From Mytilisepta virgata (taxonomy: Eukaryota; Mollusca; Bivalvia; Mytilida; Mytilidae), in NCBI GenBank assembly GCA_028015205.1, contig CM051512.1:26195139-26259138 (forward strand): a stretch of DNA of 64,000 nucleotides. The letters are read 5' to 3'. Shown here piece by piece: positions 56,775-64,000 of this stretch. Numbering within the stretch: the first letter of the stretch is position 1; every line of letters begins with the position of its first letter. The position numbers were made by a program, and so were the translations under genes. Below the pieces are notes generated by a model, which worked only from the letters and a program-made list of their open reading frames with translations, did no database searches and was not told the origin of the DNA.

Positions 56775-56821
56775 ATGCTGTATACGACGCATTTCAAGGA
56801 GTTACCTCTCATCAGCAGCAT
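56775..56821 (-). ncRNA. Hammerhead ribozyme
   Basis: Read on the - strand. Stem I: AUGCUG (56821-56816) with CAGCAU (56780-56775), six perfect pairs. Core CUGAUGA (56815-56809). Stem II: GAGG (56808-56805), loop UAACU, CCUU (56799-56796), with G-C, G-C, A-U and a G-U pair. GAAA (56795-56792). Stem III: AUGC with GUAU around loop GUC, starting at the last A of GAAA. The unpaired H17 is A56781, so the predicted cut is between 56781 and 56780. All conserved core residues are present. Hammerheads occur in Penelope-like and small retroelements of animals; the surrounding repeat fits this. Confidence 0.8.
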
Positions 56822-57469
56822 TAAAACCGAAACATTTGGAAGACCAAAAACCAAACTTATTTTAAAACAAGAAGTACTCATAACCAAAAATACCGAAATA
56901 GGAAGAAATAACATACCTCCATGACTTAAGTGTTAAGATATGTGACACTGGTTTCGATATATTTCAGCCAAGTCCCCTTAATTTTTATTTTTCATGACTT
57001 TAACAAAACACAAATTGCCCAACTTCACAGAAATACATAGAAAGTGCTCTCTGATTAATGATCGGTGACAAATATCGGTAACAGAATGAGAAAAATATTC
57101 ACATTTTGGTTAAATAAGGAATATAGATGATCAATTGGTAACTTCGGATGCATGTTGAAAAAATCCTCTACTAAAGTTTTCTTTAAATTCTAGTATAAAT
57201 AACTTGATGTTTGAAAAAGAAAGAATTTGGGTTCCATATTTTTATTACAGAGATATTTGAGAAAAACTTCAAATTTTAGAATGTTATAAGGTTATTTCTT
57301 TATAATTTAATATTGGATGTAGCGAGTCATTTGATTGATCAAATGTTTTCGTTTATCATATCATAAAATTTTCTACTCTACTATGACGTCATTAAAGGGA
57401 ATCCCAGGGTTTTACACATCAGAACAACTGTTGGAATTAAATTATAAGGATTGACTGTAATTTTGTTTT
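56822..57469. other. No gene seen; 5' flank of the hammerhead
   Basis: Continues the hammerhead-bearing repeat for about 120 bp ('AAACATTTGGAAGACCAAAA', 'ACAAGAAGTACTCATAACC'), then AT-rich sequence without recognised content. Confidence 0.45.
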
Positions 57470-57586
57470 CAGTCTATTCGAAATAACCTCAATGCACATG
57501 GTGCACACTTTCAAATAACCCGTTACGCGGGTTATTTAGTGTGCACCACGTGATTGAGGTTATTTCTTCATAGACCATGTAGACTG
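57470..57586. repeat. Palindrome, about 55-bp arms
   Basis: CAGTCTATTCGAAATAACCT mirrors AGGTTATTTCTTCATAGACC(ATGTAGACTG). Inner arms GTGCACAC and AAATAACCCG mirror CGGGTTATTTAGTGTGCAC. Confidence 0.85.
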
Positions 57587-57721
57587 AAAAAGATACTATG
57601 ACATTATTACCCCATCCTGTTACTGTATGGATATCCTTAAAACAATACAAGATATTCCAACGGATTTAAATTCGAAAAAAATCTAAGTTGTTTTTTTGCC
57701 TGTTTTTTCAGTCCGTTTATT

Positions 57722-59683
57722 AGCTCACCTGACCCAAAGGTTCAAGTGAGCTATTCTCATCACTTGGCGCCCATCGTCCGTCGTCGTCCGTTAACTTTTA
57801 CAAAAATCTTCTCCTCTGAAACTATTGGGCCAAATTGAACCAAACTTGGCCACAAGCATCATTATGGTATCTAGTTTACAAAATGTGTCCGATGACCCCG
57901 CCTGCCAACCAACATGACCGACATGGCTAAAAATAGAACATAGGGGTAAACTGCAGTTTTTGTCTTATATCTCAAAAACTAAAGCAATTAGAGCAAAACT
58001 GACATGGGCTAAAAATGTTCATCAGGTCAAGATCTACCTGCCGTGAAATTTTCAGACGAATCGGTCAACCCTTTTTGGGTTATTGCCCCTGAATTGTTAA
58101 TTTTAAGGAAATTTTGCAGTTTTAGGTTATTATCTAGAATATTATTATAGATAAAGACAAATTGTAAACAGCAAAAATGTTCAACAAAATAAGATCTACA
58201 AATAAGTCAACATGACCAAAATCATTGATTGACCCCTTATAGGAGTTTTTGCCCTTTAAAGACTGCATCCAGTGTAAACTTTCCTTTAAAGACCTTTTTT
58301 CTCTCAAACCACTGGGCCATTTGAGACCAAACTTTTGTGGAATGGTCCTTGGATGGACCCTTTCCAAAATTATGTCTGGCATCCCAGACTTCCAACCGAC
58401 ATGGCTGCTGTTACTAAAAATAGAAAAAAAGGGGGGGGGGTGAATTTCAAAAATCTTCTTATATGAAACTACAAGGCCAGTTGGAACCAAAGTTGGTAAT
58501 AGTTCTTAGGAGGTTCTCTTTCAGAAATATGTCCAATTACCCGGACTGTTAACCGAGATGGCCGCCACAACCGAACTTAGCTTAACATAGGGCCCTATGG
58601 GAAAATTCATTGAAAAATCTTCTTGTCCTAAACCACTTGACCAATTGGAACCAGATTTGGCAGTAATGGTCCTTAGATGGTCTTCTTATAGAAGTTGGTC
58701 CGATGACCCGGACTGTCAGCCAAGATGGCTGCCACAACCGAACCTAGTTTAACATAGGGCCCATGGGAAAATTCATTGAAAAATTTTCTTGTCTTAAACC
58801 ACTTGACCAATCGGAACCAGACTTTGCAGAAATGGTCCTTAGATGGTCCTCTTATAGACGTGTGTCCGATGACCCATACTCTCAACCAAGATGGCTGACA
58901 CAACCGAACTTGGTTTAACATAGGGCCTATAGGAAAATTCATTGAAAAATCTTCTTGTCTGAAACCCCTTGACATATTGGAGCCAGACTTGGCAGAATTT
59001 GTTCTTAGGAGGTCCTTTTTCAGAAAAATGTCTGATTTTGTGGACTGTGAACCAAGATGGCCGCCACAGCAGACCTTAGTTTAACATAGGACCCTATGGG
59101 AAATTCACTCAAAAATCTTCTCGTCTGAAACCACCAAGCCAATTAGAATTAGACTTGGTAGCAATGGTCCTTAGATGGTCCTCTTTTCAGAATTTTGTAC
59201 GATGATCCAGACTGTAAACAAAGATGGCCGCCAAACCTGAACTTAGTTTAACATAGGGCCCTATGGAAAAATTCTTCTCGTCTGAAACCACTTGTCATAT
59301 TGGAGCCAGAATTGGCAGCATTGGTCCTTAAGTGGTCCTCTTTCAGAAATGTGTCCGATCACCCGGATTTTCAACCAAGATGACTGCCACACCGAACTTA
59401 GTTAAATATTGGACCCTATAGGAAAATTCATTTAAAAATCTTCTCTGAAACAACTTAGCCAGTTGGAACAAGACTTAGCAGAAATGGTCCTTATATAGTT
59501 CTCTTTTAGAAATGTATCCTTTGACCTGGACTGTCAACCAAGATGACTTCCACAGCTGAAATTAGTTTAACATAGAATCCTATAGAAAAACCAGCCAAAT
59601 TGACTGCAACACTTAAATTTTTAGGTCTGCTCAAGATGAAAAGTTAAATCCAGGTGAGCGGTACAGGCTCTTAGAGCCTCTAG
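57722..59683 (+). mobile_element. AGCTCACC-family element, longest complete copy
   Basis: Starts AGCTCACCTGACCC with a GGTTCAAGTGAGCT fold-back partner and ends AATCCAGGTGAGCGGTACAG, GAGCCTCTAG. The left third holds two diverged modules; from about 58450 seven modules of about 165 bp follow. The AAGATGGCCGCC-type motif lies near 58556, 58719, 58887, 59053, 59220, 59379 and 59545. Target duplication unclear. Non-coding. Confidence 0.88.
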
Positions 59684-60184
59684 TGTTTGTATACACATTT
59701 CGGGAAAACAAACTATGCAGAGTGTCAAAACTACCAGTATATAACATTTAGATCTTGTATTGGCCTCAAAAATAAATTTTATCAAACAGACTATTGACAT
59801 TCCCAGATTCGATGATTAACATTCTGTATAAATAGATGCACTGTTCGATTAGAGTTGTGTTTATCTATAGTTATCGTCTTTGTCGACAAATGACAAATTA
59901 AAAGAATAATAGTCAATATAAAATATAGAAGAAATATGATCTATATTTAATTTTAGTAAAATACTCAGATACATCATTTGTTGAGTACAAATGCATATGC
60001 CATAGAGTAACCTTCATCACATTCACGCTCATCCAAATCTTTTGAAAACTAAAACTAAACTAAAACAAGAACAAAAAATAAACAAAACATAAAAAAAACA
60101 AAGAAACAAACAAAATAATTTGTTTTCTGAGGAATAGAATTTAAAGAATTCCAAAGATAGACCTAGAATCCAGTGTTGGTCAAC
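59684..60184. other. AT-rich spacer, no gene seen
   Basis: No coding region recognised; a low-complexity A-rich stretch lies at 60050-60115. Confidence 0.4.
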
Positions 60185-60560
60185 TTTTCAAATCAAAATT
60201 GAAAAATGAAAAATGAAAAATGGACAAGTAGGTTGCAAATTTCATTTCTCAATTTTCAAATCAAAATTGAATAATGAAAAATGAAAGAGCAAGTTGCAAA
60301 TTTCATTTTTCAATTTGCAAATTAAATTGAAAAATGAAATCGCAAGTTGCCAATTCATTTTTCAATTTGCAAATTGAATTGAAAAATGAAATCGCAAGTT
60401 GCAAATTTCATTTTCCAATTTTCAAAATAAAATTGTAAAATAGAAAATGGAAAAACAAGTTGCAAATTTCATTTTTCTATTTTCAAATTAAAATTTAAAA
60501 ATGAATAATGAAAATGCAAGTGCAAATTTCAATTTTCCAATTTTTAGATGAAAATTGAAA
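60185..60560 (+). repeat. Minisatellite, about 60-70 bp unit
   Basis: Six units of AAGTTGCAAATTTCATTTTT, CAATTTTCAAATTAAAATTG and a (AAAATG)n run. CAATTTGCAAATTGAA-type words are self-complementary, so single strands can fold. Confidence 0.85.
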
Positions 60561-61796
60561 ACAGGTTTGGTGGATTTATACACGGACTGGACTGTAACAA
60601 TTTTTCATCAACTTTCTAATATGATTTTGATCTAGATTGTGTAGTGTCAAATAGTCTATTGCGCTTGTAGTTGAGAAAAGATATTTTACAATAGGTTCCC
60701 GCAAAATTTCAGTGGCTCTAGGTTTGACGTAATGAATTCACGGGGTGAAGAATTCTAGAAAAGGCAGACAAACAACATCTGGCTCAAGACCTGCAATGAA
60801 TTTTTTATTCTACATGGAGAGCATAAAAGGGGTAAATTTTGCTTCGCGGAAGGAGACATGTTTACCATGGCTCGACGGTGATTTGTCAAATTACGAAAAA
60901 ATTAATCTGACATCAAACCCCGGAATTTTAACTGGATATGTGTCAGTGTATAGCGATCGTTTTGAGCCATCTCCCATGTCTCAACGAAACTTACAGACTT
61001 AATGACGGCTTAATTTCATGACTTCTGAACAGGAAAACAATTGTTTCCCTTGTTTGAGATTCTTGAGACGCCATAAGGCCTTTTTAAAGAATTGGTTAAA
61101 GAATGGGAAGTCATAACGAACTCCAAAAATAAAAATTATTTTTCATACATCATTTTTCAATGCTTTTTGAATTTATAATTTTATTTCTGCCACGAAAAAC
61201 CCGTCTGTTTCACTTCTGTGACATTTGAATGAGTATCATCAAAAATTGTTAGTCAACATGAGACTTGCTTCGGTTCATGTTTTTTTTTCTCGCATTTTGA
61301 TAGTTTGAATGTTGGCTTAATCAGAATTTTTTGTTGTTGTTTAAGTAATCTTGATCTTTCCAACGAATCATACCATTGTCTGTTCTATGTTCTATTTTAA
61401 ACCACGAAAATAAATCTCTATAGAGAATTTCCTATTAAAAAATAAAAAAAAAAAAATTATTGTACACATATATTAAATTTTTTAAAACCACTATTTGAAA
61501 CATTTCTAAATCCCTTTGGCCATATGTATTATTACCCGGAGATTTAATACCTAACTTAAGGAAATCTCACAAGAAGAGTTGTGTCCTTTTAAAATTAAAA
61601 TTTCCATAGACCAGATTGACGAAAACCAGGTAAGTTCAACTGTTTTAGCTAGGATCCGGCTAATTGCACCGAACGATAAAACAATTAAAATTGACAAAGG
61701 TACTGAAATGCTGAACAATTTCACAGTCAGATGTTTACAAACTGTAAGGTATTTTATATACCATTATGGTACTTTATTGAGTGCAACGTTTATAGG
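60561..61796. other. No supported gene
   Basis: Two open frames (60745-61002, 85 residues; 61579-61800, 73 residues) have no recognisable domain. The second contains a good-looking donor CAGGTAAGT near 61627, but no matching exon structure is visible. Confidence 0.35.
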
Positions 61797-61949
61797 ATAA
61801 CTAATTCAAGAATTTTAATATCGCAAAATATTCAACGAGTGACCGAAAAACACCTTAATGCACGAATGCGCGCAGCGCATGAGTGAATGATTAGTGTTTT
61901 CCGGTCACGAGTTAAATATTTTCGATATTCAAATACTTGAATTAGTTAT
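61797..61949. repeat. Palindromic repeat
   Basis: AACTAATTCAAGAATTTTAA mirrors the right end near 61930-61949; CGAGTGACCGAAAAACAC mirrors GTGTTTTCCGGTCACG. Loop CGAATGCGCGCAGCGCATGA. Related to 28204-28557. Confidence 0.85.
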
Positions 61950-62374
61950 ACTATAAACACTGTTTATTACATTGATAAAATAGAAAAAAATGCTTCGAAA
62001 GTGTCATATTTTCTTTAGATCGCTTCCCGATCTGCCCTCTCGTGAGCCTCACCGACGTCACTTCTGCTTAGCTGTAAATAATCGCCTGATCATTATTTAT
62101 GATGAATTAACCGTTCATAAATGTGCAAAGCAGTTTCAAATAGGGGCTAATAAAATATATTAATTTGTATATCTCGGAGAAAAGCACAGGAACTGAAGTT
62201 GCATTCATTTGTTTGACTCTATACTCCAAGTGAAAGAAATAGCACTGTTTAATAGCTGTAGCATTGTGAATGTGTATATTCAAGGATGTCAGAAACCTGA
62301 CAAACTTCCTTGAAGACTGGAAAATCTAATTCAACAGTAAAATTATATCTTGATAGTGGCAAAATATGTGATAA

Positions 62375-62500
62375 ATAGATTAATGCATGGTCTTTTTCAT
62401 ATTGCCCGTGTTATCTGCCCTCGACTGATATCGTCCCCCGGGCTAAAGCTTTCGGGGCTGATAACAAGGGCAATATGAAAAAGACCATGTATTAATCTAT
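62375..62500. repeat. Palindrome, 46-bp arms, downstream of kinase gene 2
   Basis: ATAGATTAATGCATGGTCTT with TTTCATATTGCCC at the left is almost perfectly mirrored at 62455-62500. Confidence 0.9.
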
Positions 62501-62506
62501 AATTAT

Positions 62507-62569
62507 GGACCACTTAACAGCAATATTGCCAAGGCCAACGGTCGTGGTCAATATTGATTTAAATGGTCC
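62507..62569. repeat. Short hairpin, about 22-bp arms
   Basis: GGACCACTTAACAGCAATAT mirrors ATATTGATTTAAATGGTCC; inner GGCCAACGGTCGTGG. Confidence 0.75.
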
Positions 62570-62728
62570 ATGAAAACATGATATTGCACAAGAGTGAAGT
62601 GCTATAATTGTTTTATTACATTTCACTTTAAAGAGCATAATTTGAAATCACCTGTTTCTCAAAAAATAGTTCACAGTGCAATATCACAAAATATGGACTA
62701 GTCTAGAACACACTGTTTCTATATAAAT

Positions 62729-63790
62729 CTAAAAATTTAATCTGTTGTAATTCATTGAAATAACGTTCAGTTCGTTTACCAAATCTTCGGCATTTATGTC
62801 ATTCCTGCTTATATTTACTAGTAACTTGGCAACTGACAATCGGATCGAAGTCGGAAAATATTCTGGTTCTAAAAAATATCTCAGAAATGTCTTATAAATG
62901 GATTTCATATTGAATTTGGCATTATATCCAGTACATATTCCGACATTGCAACCAGCCTCGTATTGGCAGTAGCTATTTTCAGTTTCATTTTCATGCGTGT
63001 CACATTTAAGATGATACGGGCACTTTGGTTTGTTGTCTGCGCTGTATTGACACGGATACTCTATGTTATGCATGTAATCTAAGTCAATCAACTTAATTTT
63101 GCCTTTAACCATCAGAAAATGTCCTTTGTTGAAATCCCCAATTATCATGTCCCCTATTGGAGAATTTTTCAAATATACAAGAAGCTCTGCCAAGTCCGTA
63201 GCGTGTTGAAGTCGAGTCTCAACAGTCAAAACCAAGTTGCTGGCGTTAAATTCTACCCCGTACTCATATACAGCTGCTATTTCTCCGTGAAATGAGAAAG
63301 CTTTGTAACTATCATGTTCGATGCTGCGCACGCAATAACCGAACATTTTTATAAGACCCGGATGCTTCAACTGGTCCCTCATCAATATTTCCTTCAGGAA
63401 CAAGAGCTGGCGATAGTAATATCCAATCGAAGGCTTCTTAAGATTTGATATCCTCTTGATAACTACCTTTTCTCCATTAAAAATTCCAACATCAATAATT
63501 TTTGATCTTCCTCCACCAATTTCATGCTTGATAATTGTTATCTTATTGATATTTGTACAGTTGAATATATACTTTTGCTCACTCTTAGCACTTCTAGGTT
63601 TCAACTGATTAATGTTTCCTTTTTTAAAGAGACCAGACTGTCGTTCAAATGAGGTCGGATTCAATGAAAATGTGTACATTTCATTTGTTCGCATGTATGT
63701 TGGTGAATCTTTTTTTCCAGTCATCAACAAGATTATTCCAATAAACCACATGATAGTGAAAACAAAGTATTTGAATATTTTCTTTGCCAT
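62729..63790 (-). CDS. PKDCC/VLK-like secretory-pathway protein kinase, paralogue 2
   Basis: 353 residues, single exon, same length, strand and domain plan as the gene at 22893-23954, with strong identity from residue 73 on (for example GGGRSKIID, GYYYRQLLFLKEILMRDQL). N-terminal signal anchor at about 9-24 (FVFTIMWFIGIILLM). The linker to residue 72 is poorly conserved between the two. Key residues retained: Lys112 (VVIKR), Glu134 (LFLKEIL), Asp219 in GDFNKGHF, Asp236/238 in LIDLD. The Cys-rich tail ends CTGYNAKFNM. Two Cys of paralogue 1 (in CHTCKC) are absent here. Asn 77, 182, 268 and 346 lie in glycosylation sequons. Start: ATG 63790, the only one ahead of the anchor. Likely a luminal or extracellular kinase; substrate unknown. 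Confidence 0.88.
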   Translation of the reverse strand: MAKKIFKYFVFTIMWFIGIILLMTGKKDSPTYMRTNEMYTFSLNPTSFERQSGLFKKGNINQLKPRSAKSEQKYIFNCTNINKITIIKHEIGGGRSKIIDVGIFNGEKVVIKRISNLKKPSIGYYYRQLLFLKEILMRDQLKHPGLIKMFGYCVRSIEHDSYKAFSFHGEIAAVYEYGVEFNASNLVLTVETRLQHATDLAELLVYLKNSPIGDMIIGDFNKGHFLMVKGKIKLIDLDYMHNIEYPCQYSADNKPKCPYHLKCDTHENETENSYCQYEAGCNVGICTGYNAKFNMKSIYKTFLRYFLEPEYFPTSIRLSVAKLLVNISRNDINAEDLVNELNVISMNYNRLNF

Positions 63791-64000
63791 TTTTTTAAAA
63801 GATGAGCCAGGTAGTACTTCACATTGGTTTCATTAGCCTGTACATTCATTGATAAAAACATGTAATAAGAATTTAAAAATTATGAATTATTTATGAAAAA
63901 CGTTTATTTAGCAATTAATACCTTTTCCTCTAATAAATATAAATGATGCGGGTGTGTTGGATAAAATCTTGACTCAAACTCCTTATAGGTTTGTGAGCAA
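63791..64000. other. Upstream region of kinase gene 2
   Basis: AT-rich flank at the 5' side of the kinase. No MITE or other repeat is seen in the first 210 bp, unlike paralogue 1. No clear TATA box assigned. Confidence 0.4.

Noticed and set aside
60745..61002. 85-residue frame in the spacer before kinase gene 2
   Set aside because: No domain, no paralogue in the window and no exon signals supporting it.
61579..61800. Possible exon with donor CAGGTAAGT near 61627
   Set aside because: A single donor-like string without an acceptor or coding homology is expected by chance.

Overview
The window looks like nuclear DNA of a bivalve mollusc, most likely a mussel-type genome (inference). It is strongly AT-rich. 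It carries an intron-containing Toll-like receptor with an LRR-TM-TIR layout, two PKDCC-type secretory-pathway kinase genes, and repeat families I associate with bivalves. These include an element that starts AGCTCACCTGG and holds many copies of a CCAAGATGGCCGCC-type motif. There are no operons and no Shine-Dalgarno sites. Coding capacity is low: three apparently intact host genes in 64 kb. Nearly everything else is transposable-element debris.

Layout. 1-12 kb: AGCTCACC elements, plus a Tc1-type DNA transposon nested in a TTAA-type MITE. 12-15 kb: a 190-bp tandem repeat element and the first copy of a roughly 528-bp MITE with 9-bp target duplications (four copies in the window). 16.1-18.6 kb: Toll-like receptor gene, + strand. 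19.7-22.9 kb: more nested MITEs and foldback hairpins. 22.9-24.0 kb: PKDCC-like gene 1, - strand, with a MITE 54 bp upstream of its ATG. 24.8-26.7 kb: large foldback. 26.9 kb: hammerhead-ribozyme-like sequence. 27.2-29.7 kb: 2.5-kb TTAA-flanked unit. 30.3-33.8 kb: young, internally deleted BEL/Pao LTR retrotransposon with intact LTRs and TSD, followed by a tRNA-derived SINE. 35.6-40.5 kb: a long inverted repeat, one arm split by a LINE that itself carries three further insertions. 43.4-51.2 kb: Penelope-like, DIRS-like, LINE and MULE remnants. 52-59.7 kb: minisatellite-bearing repeats, two AGCTCACC elements, Penelope-like fragments and a well-formed hammerhead ribozyme on the - strand. 60.2-62.6 kb: minisatellite and hairpins. 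62.7-63.8 kb: PKDCC-like gene 2, - strand, paralogous to gene 1.

The host genes suggest innate immunity (the receptor) and secretory-pathway or extracellular protein phosphorylation (the kinase pair). The two kinases have the same length, strand and single-exon structure and probably arose by local duplication. The most unusual content is the hammerhead ribozyme architecture, the AGCTCACC tandem-module elements with a YY1-like motif in almost every module, and several insertions whose empty sites are present elsewhere in the same window, so insertion order can be read directly.
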